Source: a virus
DNA: 38,090 nucleotides
IMG/VR virus record: IMGVR_UViG_3300045996_000676
Coordinates: 1 to 38,090 of that record
Strand: one strand, 5' to 3'
In this document: positions 23,632 to 32,610 of the stretch, one piece after another
Layout: each line of letters opens with the position of its first letter
Numbering within the stretch: the stretch's first letter is position 1
Notes under the pieces: generated by a model
The model's input: the letters and a program-made list of their open reading frames with translations, nothing else
What the model was told of the DNA's origin: nothing
Database searches by the model: none
Translations under genes and position numbers: made by a program

Positions 23632-26600
23632 ATGGCCGACGAGAAGAAGAAGAAAGGGAAGTACGGGCTCACGCAAGAGGAGCTGGCGGGCCTCGAGCCG
23701 TTCCAGCTCCGGTTGCTTAAGTCGAATGCGGAGAAGTACGGGGCAAAAGTCCCAGCCTCAACCCCGGCCGCAGAGATGCCATCCGACGAGGGGACGTTTA
23801 CCGGCTGGGTCAAGCAGCTTCCCTCCGCCATTGGAAAGAGCCTCAAGGAAGGCTGGGACTACTGGACCTCCAGCCCCTACCGCGCCCTGGAAGCGCCGGC
23901 ACAAGCCCTCGAAACCATCGCCTGGCCAGTCACCAAGGCCGCTGAACTACAGCCGTTCAGTGAGGATCTCCAGCAGGCCGGGACCGCCATCAAGGACAAG
24001 CTCCATAGCAAATCGGTGAAGTACGGGAATCTGGCTGGTGGATATGAACCATCCGGCGCGCTGAGCGTCCTCGGTTCGCTGAAATGGCCCTGGCCTGGAC
24101 CAAAACCGATCAAGTCGGAAAAATTCATCCCGACGAAGGCGGAGCTGGGCACACTTGGGAAAGAGACAGCCAAAGGGGCCGCTACTGGGGGAACGTATGG
24201 GGTCATGGCGGAGACGGACAAGCCGTCCGCTGAGCGCGATTATCTGAAGGCTGGCCTGGAATGGGCCGCGATGGGTGGCGCCGGTCATGCCGCCGCCGGG
24301 GTATTCGGTGCACGCGGAGAGAAGAAGCCGGCGCCGCCGGCTCCAGCGGCTCAACATGGCGTGGTCCTGCCGGACTTCCCTCCCGGTGACGCTCCAAAGC
24401 TCGATCTCCCCAAGACGCCGACCGATCCCAACTGGAAGCTGGAGCCCAGCTCGGTACCGGCGCCGCCGTTTATGGGGGTGACGGACGACCTGATGAAGCA
24501 GGAACCGGTGTTTCCGCCTCCCTCCAGGGTGATGCACGGCGATGGGAATACCCCTACGGAGCCAACATTGCCACCGGGGCAGCAGCAACGCGCCGCCCTG
24601 GACTTTGGGCTACCTCCTACCGATGTTCCGCTTGGTGAGGCGCCCAGCCCTGTTACGCACAAAGATTTTATGGGTTCGAAGGTTCCCTACCTCAACCCGG
24701 ATGAGTTGACGCAGGTCCCCCTGCAGGCTGGCTCCAAACCCACGGAGCCGATCTTAGGGCAACCGGTCGACTATCTGCCGCCTGAATCCATGCCGCACGA
24801 GCCCATCGGGGACGGCCGACCGCCGGAATTCATGGGGCAGCCGGTCGAAAACGTCCCGCTCGAAGCGTTACCAAAAGGTAGCGGTGCGCCGAATTTCATG
24901 GGCGAGACGGTTGATTTCATGCCGCCGGAGCAGCTACCCCATCCGGCCTCGTCTGTCCCTGATAGTGCGTTCAACGGCGACCTGGAGGACAGGCTTAACT
25001 CTGTGTTTCTGTCCGATTATCACGACGGCTCCGCAATCTCTCTGCATGGTCAAGGATTCACGCCTAATGAGATTGCCGCGCTAGAACGGGCCGGCCTTGC
25101 TACTGGCGGCACCATGAGCCGGCAACAGTGGGGCAAGTGGATGGACGAGCGCAGTAATCGCCTGACTGGGAAGCGCGCGCCATCCAAACAGCCTGAGTCG
25201 TTCGATCTCTTAGGCCAGCATGTCAATAAGCTAGAGGAGACGATCCCACTCACGGAACGGGTACCGGACGCCCTGCATCCGCTCAGCTCTGCTATGCCGG
25301 AGGATGTCCTAGACGTACCGGAAGTCACAGTAAGAGCTGATCGGCTACCTGAAGTTAACAATCCACCGACAAGAAGTTTACAACCCCCGTCCCCGGAAGA
25401 GCTACAGCGGATGCTGTCACAGGGCCGGCCTCAACCCATGCCGCCGCCTGTCCAGGATCTCCTAGCTGAAGCCATGCCCGGCATGAAACCGATCAAGGAC
25501 TATCTCGAACTGGGGCCGATCAAGCAGGGCATCAGGGAGCAGGCCGGATTGCCTGGGATGCCTCCGCCAGAAATAGGCGCGAAGCCCAACATCGCGCGGG
25601 AAGTGACACCGGAAGAGGCGCCGCTGTTTAGTCAGCAGGCTCAGACGCCGGAGCCCGAACAGATGCCGATGCTGGAGGTTCCACACTCCCAGTACGGCGA
25701 CATCCATCCGCCGGATCCTGGCGTGAGCTTCAAGGATCCCCTGGATTACAGCTCCTTCGAAATAGCCGCCATCCCTCGGCACAACCTACCGCCTGAATTG
25801 CAAGACGATCTCCTGGCGCGGACTGCCTATGCCCGCGATACGATGGGAATTGCCGGCGATGAACGCGGGTTTAGCATCCCCATCGAAGGGCAAGGGATGG
25901 GCGGCACGGCTGAACGGCACGCCTCCTCTGCATCGCCGACCTTTCCATGGTACAAGGAAGTGACCACGGACGGCGGACTGAAACCAAAGGATGTAGAGAA
26001 TGCGCTTCGAAAGATCGAGCAGGATCAAGGACTGGACAAGGGCAAATATGTTGAGCGGGTCAAGGAAGCCTTGCTCAAGGACCGGGAATTTACCGGGTGG
26101 AAACGCGCCGGTGAAGTATCTGATGAACCGATTCCCCACGAAGGACATGAGCCTCTCCATGATCCCGGCGCCGAATACGAGCCGACTTGGGAAGACATGG
26201 ATCAACTGGCCGACGATGCGGGAGTACGGCAGGAGATCCACGACGAGGTAGACGTTGACCGCTCCATGATGCAGCGGCTCAGCGACACGCTGAACAACGA
26301 AAAGGGCGCCGTGACGCTGGGCTCTGGAGTGGGCCCACTGGAACGAACCCTCCTCACGGTGCGGCGCTTTGCAGAGCGGCATCCCGAATTTGAGCCGGTC
26401 TACCAGATGTCGCTGGATGAGGGCCAGATGGCCACGGCGACCGCCTACGATCTCCGCAAGACGGCAGAGCCCTACTTCAAGCTGACGGAGCAGGACCGCG
26501 CGATTGTCGACAAGATCCTCCGGGATCGGCGCCGGCTCGGCCGATCGGTGCCTATTCCCCAGCAGTTCCAGCCGGCCGTCCAGTCGATCGATAACATGAT

Positions 26601-28815
26601 GGCCTCCGCCTACCAGTTCATCAACGACGTGCGGGAAACCAAAGGGCTCCAGCCGATCGCGCAAGATCAATTCTACGTGCCGTTCTCACGCTCCGGGGAT
26701 TACCTGGTTGTCCTCAACGGGCCGGCTGGGACCACGCCGAAATGGGTGAGCGCGGTCGGCACACTCCGGGAAGCGGAAGCTCTTTCGAGGCAGCTCGAGC
26801 AGCGATTCCCAGGCTCCACAACCAACGTGAAGTATGGATCCGGGAAGAAGGGCGACCAGCCCGGCCTAGACTTCGCCACGCTCCAGCAGATCGAGAATGC
26901 CGGCTTTATTACCCGGGATGAGTACGAGGAAATTATCAAGCAATTTGACTTGCCGCCTGGCTATGCGGAGCACTTCCGGCAAGCCGGTAAGGTCATGGGC
27001 GAAGCGGAAAGCCTCCTGAACCCCATCGAACGATACATCCAAGCGACGTCAGCCTATGGCGCCCGGTTCATCTACGATGAGCCGATGAAGGCGAACATCA
27101 GCAAGCTCAAGGATCCGCAAGTGCGGCAGTATGCGGAAGCCTATCGAGACTATCTACGGAAGAAGCCGGTCGAATACTCACGGCTCCGGGGCTCGGTCGC
27201 TGTCTGGGACCTCGCGCTCAATGTGGGCTCGATGGCGCAAAACGCCTCACAGGTTCCCGTCCTCGGATTCCCCATGCTCCAGCGCGCGGTCGGTGGCGAC
27301 ATCAAGCAAGCAACAAAAATCTTCAAAGAAGGCTTTAGTGCTTTGCTTAGACCCACACCGGACGATCTGCGATTCCTGGCGATGGCAGAACGCGAAGGGC
27401 ATACGCGACCGGTCAATGCAGAGGAATTGTTTGGGACGCAAGGCATCGATCAAACAGGGGTCGAATTCGGCGCGCCGGCCATTCAGCGACAGGCGGAGCG
27501 CGGCGCCATCAGCCCGAATACCGCGCGGATGCTCCGTAAGCCGGTCGATATGCTGGCGGCTGGAGTCGAAAAGACATACGACGTCGGCCAGCGGGTCAAT
27601 CGGGATCTCGGCCAGCGGACCAGCTACGCGCTAAACCGACTCCTCGGCCATTCGCAACCCATCGCGAAGGACATCAGCGAGAAGGCGCACCCTATCTTGA
27701 TGGCCGGCTTTGCCTCGATCGAGGAAGCGAATCGGAAATGGGCAATCCTGGCTGGGATGCGAGCCGGAAGACTTCAAGGGTTGAGCGAGCCGGAAGCGTA
27801 CGAGTTTGCCAAGAAGTTTTCGCGCGATGTGAATTTCGATTACAGCCCGTCCTCCAGGTCTCCGCTGTACCGCGGCGCCGGCGCACCGTTGGGGCTCTTC
27901 GCCACGTTCGGGACGGAAGCCCTCTCCACCTATTCGAAGTTGATCCGGGAACAGCTCAAGAAGCCGGGCATGGGCAAGTTTGCCGGCGGCGCCGCTGGGA
28001 CCGCACTCGCCGCCTACTGGACAATGGCCGGCATCAAGGGCTTACCGGGCGTGGAAGATTTCGATGTACACGGTCCCTGGCCTGGCGCGCTCAGCGAGAC
28101 CCTACCGGACTGGGCCTATCAAGGACCGGCGTCCGCTGCGACCGGGCTCGACATCGCCTCCAAATTTAAAATTGGCCCACGGTTGCCGATCGACATGCAG
28201 AACGGCGGACTGGATCTCAGTCAGGTTGCGGTCGCACAGCCGTTTCAGAATGTGGCGATGGGCGCGGACTGGTTTCTCCATTCGCCGATGGATGCGCCGT
28301 CCGCACAGCTCGCCGGCGAACGGGTCCTCCCTCCATCGCTACGCGCCGCCGCCACGGCCGGACGCTGGGCCGGGCTCGGGCCGGAGGGATCGATCGAGCA
28401 CGGTGCGGTGGGCACACTCCGGGGACATACACCTGGGCCCAATGCACAAGGCGAGAAAGATTTCTTCCATCCGTCTATGAAGGATGTCGCCTTGAAGGCG
28501 CTGGGCTTCACGCCGCTGGAGCTGTCCAAGCAATACGCGCGTGGCCGGATCGAACAGGTGAAGGATGACCGGCTGAAGGCTGGAGTCACAAGCCTAGTTA
28601 ACGGCGCGGCAAACGATCTCGACCGGAACGGCGAGAGCGCGCCGAGTCGGAACCTCGCCAAGCTCCGCGAGCAGAATCCGCAAGCCTACCGGGAATTGAT
28701 GAAAGCCTGGGCCAAACGCAAAGGCGGCGAGCAAGCGTCTACGCGAGAGATTTACCGGCGGGCACAGGAACCAAAGCCGATCGCCAAGAGAAAGCAACAT
28801 GGCAATCAGGGCTAA
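23632..28815 (+). CDS. Giant internal virion / polyvalent protein
   Basis: The 1727-residue protein starts directly after the previous stop. Residues 1-250 are helical and Pro-rich; 346-437 hold four short repeats; 440-760 are Pro-rich and low complexity; from about 870 it is mainly helical and charged. Near the C-terminus, a segment with PLGLFATFGTEALSTYSKL followed by GLPGVEDF resembles the membrane-proximal helical region of large phage polyvalent and internal virion proteins (LPD38-like). Such proteins are ejected with DNA and help cross the envelope. Enzymatic motifs were not found. The end overlaps the next gene by 17 nt. Confidence 0.6.
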   Translation: MADEKKKKGKYGLTQEELAGLEPFQLRLLKSNAEKYGAKVPASTPAAEMPSDEGTFTGWVKQLPSAIGKSLKEGWDYWTSSPYRALEAPAQALETIAWPVTKAAELQPFSEDLQQAGTAIKDKLHSKSVKYGNLAGGYEPSGALSVLGSLKWPWPGPKPIKSEKFIPTKAELGTLGKETAKGAATGGTYGVMAETDKPSAERDYLKAGLEWAAMGGAGHAAAGVFGARGEKKPAPPAPAAQHGVVLPDFPPGDAPKLDLPKTPTDPNWKLEPSSVPAPPFMGVTDDLMKQEPVFPPPSRVMHGDGNTPTEPTLPPGQQQRAALDFGLPPTDVPLGEAPSPVTHKDFMGSKVPYLNPDELTQVPLQAGSKPTEPILGQPVDYLPPESMPHEPIGDGRPPEFMGQPVENVPLEALPKGSGAPNFMGETVDFMPPEQLPHPASSVPDSAFNGDLEDRLNSVFLSDYHDGSAISLHGQGFTPNEIAALERAGLATGGTMSRQQWGKWMDERSNRLTGKRAPSKQPESFDLLGQHVNKLEETIPLTERVPDALHPLSSAMPEDVLDVPEVTVRADRLPEVNNPPTRSLQPPSPEELQRMLSQGRPQPMPPPVQDLLAEAMPGMKPIKDYLELGPIKQGIREQAGLPGMPPPEIGAKPNIAREVTPEEAPLFSQQAQTPEPEQMPMLEVPHSQYGDIHPPDPGVSFKDPLDYSSFEIAAIPRHNLPPELQDDLLARTAYARDTMGIAGDERGFSIPIEGQGMGGTAERHASSASPTFPWYKEVTTDGGLKPKDVENALRKIEQDQGLDKGKYVERVKEALLKDREFTGWKRAGEVSDEPIPHEGHEPLHDPGAEYEPTWEDMDQLADDAGVRQEIHDEVDVDRSMMQRLSDTLNNEKGAVTLGSGVGPLERTLLTVRRFAERHPEFEPVYQMSLDEGQMATATAYDLRKTAEPYFKLTEQDRAIVDKILRDRRRLGRSVPIPQQFQPAVQSIDNMMASAYQFINDVRETKGLQPIAQDQFYVPFSRSGDYLVVLNGPAGTTPKWVSAVGTLREAEALSRQLEQRFPGSTTNVKYGSGKKGDQPGLDFATLQQIENAGFITRDEYEEIIKQFDLPPGYAEHFRQAGKVMGEAESLLNPIERYIQATSAYGARFIYDEPMKANISKLKDPQVRQYAEAYRDYLRKKPVEYSRLRGSVAVWDLALNVGSMAQNASQVPVLGFPMLQRAVGGDIKQATKIFKEGFSALLRPTPDDLRFLAMAEREGHTRPVNAEELFGTQGIDQTGVEFGAPAIQRQAERGAISPNTARMLRKPVDMLAAGVEKTYDVGQRVNRDLGQRTSYALNRLLGHSQPIAKDISEKAHPILMAGFASIEEANRKWAILAGMRAGRLQGLSEPEAYEFAKKFSRDVNFDYSPSSRSPLYRGAGAPLGLFATFGTEALSTYSKLIREQLKKPGMGKFAGGAAGTALAAYWTMAGIKGLPGVEDFDVHGPWPGALSETLPDWAYQGPASAATGLDIASKFKIGPRLPIDMQNGGLDLSQVAVAQPFQNVAMGADWFLHSPMDAPSAQLAGERVLPPSLRAAATAGRWAGLGPEGSIEHGAVGTLRGHTPGPNAQGEKDFFHPSMKDVALKALGFTPLELSKQYARGRIEQVKDDRLKAGVTSLVNGAANDLDRNGESAPSRNLAKLREQNPQAYRELMKAWAKRKGGEQASTREIYRRAQEPKPIAKRKQHGNQG
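24667..24942 (+). repeat. Four 16-residue FMG/ILG repeats in the giant protein
   Basis: The protein repeats a pattern of F/I-M/L-G, two residues, V, two residues, hydrophobic, P, any, E/D, any, L/M, P/T: FMGSKVPYLNPDELTQ, ILGQPVDYLPPESMPH, FMGQPVENVPLEALPK and FMGETVDFMPPEQLPH. The unit spacing is 24 to 30 residues. It may be a peptide docking site. Confidence 0.7.
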
Positions 28816-29041
28816 GTTTGGCGCCGGCTGGAAGTTTGATCGTGGGGTGAAGTACGGCTATGGAAGTAGCGAGCCCTGGTCTCCCTTGGGCTCGCCCTCC
28901 ACGGTGGCTAGGTTCACGGATGCTACGGCTGCGGATGTGTCGACAGCTCCGGCGTCTGAGGTAGGGGCTGATGTGAGCCCGTCGTTTTCGGCGGAGACGG
29001 GATCTGACGTGGTACCGACCTACTCACCGGAGGATCCATAA
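28799..29041 (+). CDS. Small unidentified protein, 80 aa
   Basis: ATG at 28799 overlaps the end of the giant protein by 17 nt in another frame. The product has a basic aromatic N-terminus (MAIRAKFGAGWKFDRGVKYGYG) and an acidic, Ser/Ala/Asp-rich C-terminus. The ribosome site is weak (AGAGAAAG). Its last 119 nt overlap, antisense, the C-terminal tail of the RuvC-like gene. Probably the last gene of the rightward block, but less certain than its neighbours. Confidence 0.45.
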   Translation: MAIRAKFGAGWKFDRGVKYGYGSSEPWSPLGSPSTVARFTDATAADVSTAPASEVGADVSPSFSAETGSDVVPTYSPEDP

Positions 29042-29504
29042 TCAGCAGATACTTCGCCAGCAAGAGCGCCTCCGCCCGGTTATGATCCTTCTTCCGACCT
29101 AACGGAGCATCCGGCCACGCACGAATGGCCGCCGCCCTGGAAAACTCCTTGTCCTTCTTGTTCTTCAACTTCATGGCTGGCTTCCAGATGTTCGGTTTCT
29201 CGAGCGCGTACGGCCAGTCCAGCGTACCTAGGACACCCTTCACCTGTCCGTAGCTATCGCCAAACGAGAAGATGGACGCGCGCCCATCGCTCGGCATGGC
29301 GGCCACGTCCTCCACGAGAATCTTAGCGCCTCGGTACGGGCTTAGAATGCGCGCCAGCTCGGCTGCATTGATTTGATTCTTGACGGCTTTCATCCCGCCG
29401 CCGTTCGCCATGACCGGCAAATCGTGGACCGCCACAAAATTACCCAGTCCGTTGATGACGCCGATGGCGCCGGATAGCCCAATGTCAATACCGATGTACA
29501 GCAT
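28923..29504 (-). CDS. RuvC-like Holliday junction resolvase
   Basis: Leftward gene; the ATG at 29504 is chosen because AAGGAGG lies 7 nt upstream, with another ATG two codons earlier. The 193-residue product has the RuvC-like RNase H-fold opening MLYIGIDIGLSGAIGVI with D7, ILVEDV with E65, and a C-terminal KKDHNRAEALLLA block with D140. Such phage enzymes resolve recombination or packaging branches. The last 40 residues are Pro- and Ser-rich and overlap, antisense, the 80-residue rightward ORF. It is the last gene of the leftward early operon. Confidence 0.8.
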   Translation of the reverse strand: MLYIGIDIGLSGAIGVINGLGNFVAVHDLPVMANGGGMKAVKNQINAAELARILSPYRGAKILVEDVAAMPSDGRASIFSFGDSYGQVKGVLGTLDWPYALEKPNIWKPAMKLKNKKDKEFSRAAAIRAWPDAPLGRKKDHNRAEALLLAKYLLIMDPPVSRSVPRQIPSPPKTTGSHQPLPQTPELSTHPQP

Positions 29505-29524
29505 CAGCATTCCTCCTTGGTTGT

Positions 29525-29926
29525 TCAGCGAGTCCAGGTCTTTGGCAGTAGGTGTATCGGTCGATCTCCGCGCTCCGGACAGACGTTGACATGGTTGCGA
29601 AGCAGGTACCGATACTGGAAAAACTTGCGGCAGAACGGACAATCAAACTCGGTGATGGGACCGGCCGGCGGCGCCGGCTTCGGCTCTGGCTTAGACAAGA
29701 AGAAGGTAGGCGGAGGGAACTCCCCCGCCTCCTGCTCAGTGAGTAAGCCCCCCCGCACAAACGCAGACAGCTTTTCCGTAAAGCGGAGCGCCGCGGCGTC
29801 GTGCCGTTGCTTGAGAATCCCGATCTCAACTTTGTGCCCGGCAATCTGGGTAGCAAGACTACGTATGAACTTGCTGGCAGCTTCAAGGCTCTTTTGTGCG
29901 TTTGCCTTTGGGTCATGGTCATGCAC
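29525..29926 (-). CDS. Zinc-finger protein with C2HC motif
   Basis: GTG start at 29926, 3 nt after the upstream stop. The 133-residue product has a helical N-terminal half and, at C96-x2-C99...H112-x3-C116 (FDCPFCRKFFQYRYLLRNHVNVC region), a classical single zinc finger with the C-x2-C-x12-H-x3-C spacing typical of eukaryotic-type C2H2/C2HC fingers. A Pro-rich linker (residues 78-92) joins the parts. It lies between the resolvase and a small exported protein; a nucleic-acid-binding role is inferred. Confidence 0.7.
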   Translation of the reverse strand: MHDHDPKANAQKSLEAASKFIRSLATQIAGHKVEIGILKQRHDAAALRFTEKLSAFVRGGLLTEQEAGEFPPPTFFLSKPEPKPAPPAGPITEFDCPFCRKFFQYRYLLRNHVNVCPERGDRPIHLLPKTWTR

Positions 29927-29929
29927 CCG

Positions 29930-30289
29930 TTATTGGACCTTCACGCGGCCCTCAAACTGCCCCCCGCGGTGGTAGTTGCACCACAACACCGGCTCCGTCT
30001 CGCCCTTGACGCAGACGCCCATGGATTTGAAATAGCCAATGTCGGTAAATGATCCTTGGCTCATGACTTCCAGCGCGTCTTGCTCTCCCATCCGGTAGAC
30101 GGTGTGGCCGTCCTTGCTGATGCACCAATACTCGCCCGCCGGAGTGGTGAGATCGCTCCCGCACGTATCGTGGGCCGCCTTCAAGGCGTTAATAAAGTCT
30201 GCGCCGGCCGGCGGCTCCATGTACGCGCCGCACACGACGAGTACGGCGAAGAACAGCACAAATGCGAAGGGTAGATACTTGGATTGCAT
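29930..30289 (-). CDS. Small exported protein with cysteines, 119 aa
   Basis: AAGGAGGCGCC directly precedes the ATG at 30289. MQSKYLPFAFVLFFAVLVVCGAYM is a signal peptide or membrane anchor. The mature part has four further cysteines (at about 43, 56, 92 and 104), suggesting disulfides in the periplasm, and a YWCISKDGHTVYRMG segment. No family recognised. An exported protein in an early operon could affect the envelope or exclude superinfecting phage, but this is speculation. Confidence 0.6.
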   Translation of the reverse strand: MQSKYLPFAFVLFFAVLVVCGAYMEPPAGADFINALKAAHDTCGSDLTTPAGEYWCISKDGHTVYRMGEQDALEVMSQGSFTDIGYFKSMGVCVKGETEPVLWCNYHRGGQFEGRVKVQ

Positions 30290-30298
30290 GGCGCCTCC

Positions 30299-30529
30299 TT
30301 ACGTGGTGGTGGTTCGCTTCTTTCTCTTCTTCGGCTTCCTCGTGTTCAATCGGATCCTCTCCAGGTGGTACGGGATGGCTAAGAAGTTTTGGCAATGGAG
30401 CAGGTTATTCAACCGTTTCATTTCATCCCGGAGATCCATCAGGACGGCGAGATGGGCTTGCGGTACGGTCAGATCATTAGAGAACCCATCGATAAGCCAA
30501 GCTACGTCTTTCCTTCTCGTGTCGGGCAT
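30299..30529 (-). CDS. Small protein with basic tail, 76 aa
   Basis: AAGGAGGCGCCACG precedes the ATG at 30529; the stop abuts the ribosome site of the next gene. The N-terminal 55 residues are helical (AHLAVLMDLRDEMKRLNNLLH), ending in a very basic KPKKRKKR stretch followed by four threonines. No family recognised; DNA or RNA contact through the basic tail is plausible. Confidence 0.55.
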   Translation of the reverse strand: MPDTRRKDVAWLIDGFSNDLTVPQAHLAVLMDLRDEMKRLNNLLHCQNFLAIPYHLERIRLNTRKPKKRKKRTTTT

Positions 30530-30550
30530 CGTGGCGCCTCCTTCGTGGTG

Positions 30551-30573
30551 TATGCGTCCGGTTATGCGTCCGG
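30551..30573. repeat. 12-bp-period tandem repeat TATGCGTCCGG x2
   Basis: TATGCGTCCGG occurs twice in tandem with one T between, spanning the end of the leftward gene at 30562 and the short gap after it. No function is evident. Confidence 0.6.
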
Positions 30574-31038
30574 CGGCTGACTGGCTTCAATGCCGCTGAC
30601 GACTTCTGGATACTCGGCATCTGCTACGCCGGCGTCAACAAGCTCCTGCGCCATGTCGTTGACGTTTTTAAACACTTCTCCTAGTGTGGCCGCTGGGTTG
30701 GGGTCGGCGTGCTCGTCGGCGGTCAACGGGCGCTCTTCGATAATCTCGTTGGTGTCCTGCCGGCGGACGACTAGCTTGTTATGATCCAAGTCCATTTCCT
30801 GCAAACAAATCACCGGTTTCATTTCCAGTCCATTGTGCATCAGCTCGGCCAGCTTGGAGATGGTCCCCTTCACATCCTTGATGGCTTTCGTGTGCCGCTC
30901 GGCTATCTCCTTCTTGGTTTCCTCCAAACGCTGGAGCTGAAAGGTGTGCTCGGCTAAATCCTCCCCCAGCGCGGCTTTCCGCTCCGGCGTCAGGCTGACG
31001 GGTAGATGTCTCGTGACCGTTGGCAATGTCTCTGACAT
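30562..31038 (-). CDS. Coiled-coil phage protein, 158 aa
   Basis: The ATG at 31038 is chosen (GGAGG 8-9 nt upstream); an in-frame TTG two codons earlier is less likely. The product has a long coiled coil (LAEHTFQLQRLEETKKEIAERH), a beta segment (VVRRQDTNEIIEERPLTADE) and an acidic C-terminus. Proteins of this plan are common near recombination genes in phages, with unknown role. Its first 260 nt overlap the preceding ORF in another frame. Confidence 0.65.
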   Translation of the reverse strand: MSETLPTVTRHLPVSLTPERKAALGEDLAEHTFQLQRLEETKKEIAERHTKAIKDVKGTISKLAELMHNGLEMKPVICLQEMDLDHNKLVVRRQDTNEIIEERPLTADEHADPNPAATLGEVFKNVNDMAQELVDAGVADAEYPEVVSGIEASQPPDA

Positions 31039-31465
31039 ATTCAATCTCCTCCGTGGTTGGTGGGGTGTACCCCTTGGGAAAGGTAATGCCGTGCTTCGTC
31101 ATGGTCTGCAGATGGGACACGCGCTTAATCAGGTGCGGCCGGCAGTACGCAAAGCCCAGCTCCGCCATGTCCTCACAGGGGACGGCGGCCGTCTTGTACT
31201 TGCATTGCTCGCGTCCTTCGACCAGCCAATCACGCCACCAGTCTTTCTTAAGGAACCGGATCGGATCCCGCACGTAGCCTCCCTGCACGCGGGGATCTTT
31301 CGCGTAATTGGCGGCAGCCTTCACACACAGCCGTTGATCCTGGCTGGTCATCTTGTTGAACAGCGTCTCACTCTCCGCCTTCCCTAAGCGCCGGCCGTTG
31401 CGCTCCGGGTAGACTTGCCAGAACAGGGCGAAGATGGATGGAAACGCCGGCTTGCGCGCCGCCAT
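30779..31465 (-). CDS. Unidentified protein, long C-terminal overlap
   Basis: The ATG at 31465 lies 2 nt after the bet/recT stop. Residues 1-150 look genuine: an aromatic N-terminus (FPSIFALFWQVYPERNGRRLGKAESE), GGYVRDPIRFLKKDWWRDW, and a Cys/His set (QCKYK...CEDM...YCRPH) possibly binding zinc, ending in TTEEIEYVRDIANG. The first part resembles the C-terminal region of phage replication proteins with the FW..YP..K pattern. The last 75 residues overlap the next gene out of frame and are low complexity, so the natural end may be earlier or a stop is missing. Confidence 0.6.
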   Translation of the reverse strand: MAARKPAFPSIFALFWQVYPERNGRRLGKAESETLFNKMTSQDQRLCVKAAANYAKDPRVQGGYVRDPIRFLKKDWWRDWLVEGREQCKYKTAAVPCEDMAELGFAYCRPHLIKRVSHLQTMTKHGITFPKGYTPPTTEEIEYVRDIANGHETSTRQPDAGAESRAGGGFSRAHLSAPAFGGNQEGDSRAAHESHQGCEGDHLQAGRADAQWTGNETGDLFAGNGLGS

Positions 31466-31467
31466 GC

Positions 31468-32610
31468 TTACGCCTTCTTCAGCTTGGCCAGCAGCTCGTC
31501 ATACTCCGCGCTCAGCTTCCCTTTGTCCGTCTTGCTGATATCCGTCCTGGCTATAATCTCCTTGGAGATTTGATTCCAGATATCGGTCAGCATCGATGCG
31601 GAAGGGGCACTCTCGAGCAGGTCCAGGTACTCACTACAATCTGGAAGCTTCTGTCCGGTGTATGGATCCGTCGCCGGCTTCTGTGCTTCGGGCTCGGCTT
31701 CGGGCGTCAGCTCTTCAAACGCCAGATGCGTCAAGTTGCGGAACGGGGCGCCGCCTCGTGGGTTGGGCTTCTCCTCGTACTGGAATTGGACGCGCCGGCC
31801 GATGGGGTTCTTCTCGGCCTTCAGCGCCGGAGGGGTTTCGAAGGAGGACAGGGTAAGCTCGCCGCCGTTGTTGTCCAGCGCGAACGTGAATTTATGCGTC
31901 TTGACCGTCGCACTCTTCGGCGCCCAGCCCTTCAGCACGCCGGTATAGTAATCGCCGCTCTTCGTCTCGGCCTGCTTGGGCCCTTCGACTTGTGCGGTGC
32001 CGTCTCCGCTCAATACTTCAATGTCGATCGTCGGCACTTCATCATGCGTGAGGATCCCGGACAGATCGAACGGAAACGCCTTTCGCAAGGCGCCGGCCTC
32101 CGCGCACTTGCCTAGCTGGTTGTATGGCATTCCCTTTTCCGACCACATCTTGACCGGTGTTCCGTCCTTCTTCTTCTGGACGTACTCCCGCCAGCGGACG
32201 GTATGCGTATAGGCGCGCTTCTCGCCTTGGGCATCGTAGGCATACACGGTCACGGTCGCCTGCTTGGGGTGCCAAGATTCGTCAGGATCCTCGATAAATT
32301 CCGCCGGCTCAATCCCGCAGAGCTTCCCGGTGCGATGAGCCACGAGGCGGTAGCCGTCAATGCCGACCTGGATCCCCATCTTGAAACTGTCGCTCTCCGG
32401 ATCCCATCGCTTGATGGCGTAGATTTGTTTGATGAACGGATCGAGCCCGGTGCGCCGGCAGGTATAGGCGAAGAGCGAGAATTCATCGTCGGTCGTCCCC
32501 TTTGCGACCGTGCGCTTCAGGAGTTCGAGCTGGGCTTTTGTCCAGCGGGGCATGGAGAGCTTGATCTGTTTCTTCTCGGACGGGTCTACGGTCGCTACTT
32601 CTGTCGTCAT
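31468..32610 (-). CDS. bet: Bet/RecT-type single-strand annealing protein
   Basis: The 380-residue protein matches the phage Bet (lambda Red beta) branch of the RecT/Bet annealing proteins. Diagnostic blocks: LLKRTVAKGTTDDEFSLFAY, RTGLDPFIKQIYAIKRWD, MGIQVGIDGYRLVAHRTGK, and MPYNQLGKCAEAGALRKAFP with LSGILTHDE. It binds single strands and promotes annealing during phage recombination or replication. The extended C-terminal part (about 210-380) is variable. The ATG overlaps the HTH gene stop (TAATG). Its exonuclease partner is probably the RecB-like gene at 35870-36451, on the other side of attP. Confidence 0.9.
   Translation of the reverse strand: MTTEVATVDPSEKKQIKLSMPRWTKAQLELLKRTVAKGTTDDEFSLFAYTCRRTGLDPFIKQIYAIKRWDPESDSFKMGIQVGIDGYRLVAHRTGKLCGIEPAEFIEDPDESWHPKQATVTVYAYDAQGEKRAYTHTVRWREYVQKKKDGTPVKMWSEKGMPYNQLGKCAEAGALRKAFPFDLSGILTHDEVPTIDIEVLSGDGTAQVEGPKQAETKSGDYYTGVLKGWAPKSATVKTHKFTFALDNNGGELTLSSFETPPALKAEKNPIGRRVQFQYEEKPNPRGGAPFRNLTHLAFEELTPEAEPEAQKPATDPYTGQKLPDCSEYLDLLESAPSASMLTDIWNQISKEIIARTDISKTDKGKLSAEYDELLAKLKKA

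Noticed and set aside
25786-26670. Minus-strand ORF of 294 codons opposite the giant protein
   Set aside because: It is a shadow in a GC-rich frame, with no start signals or motifs.
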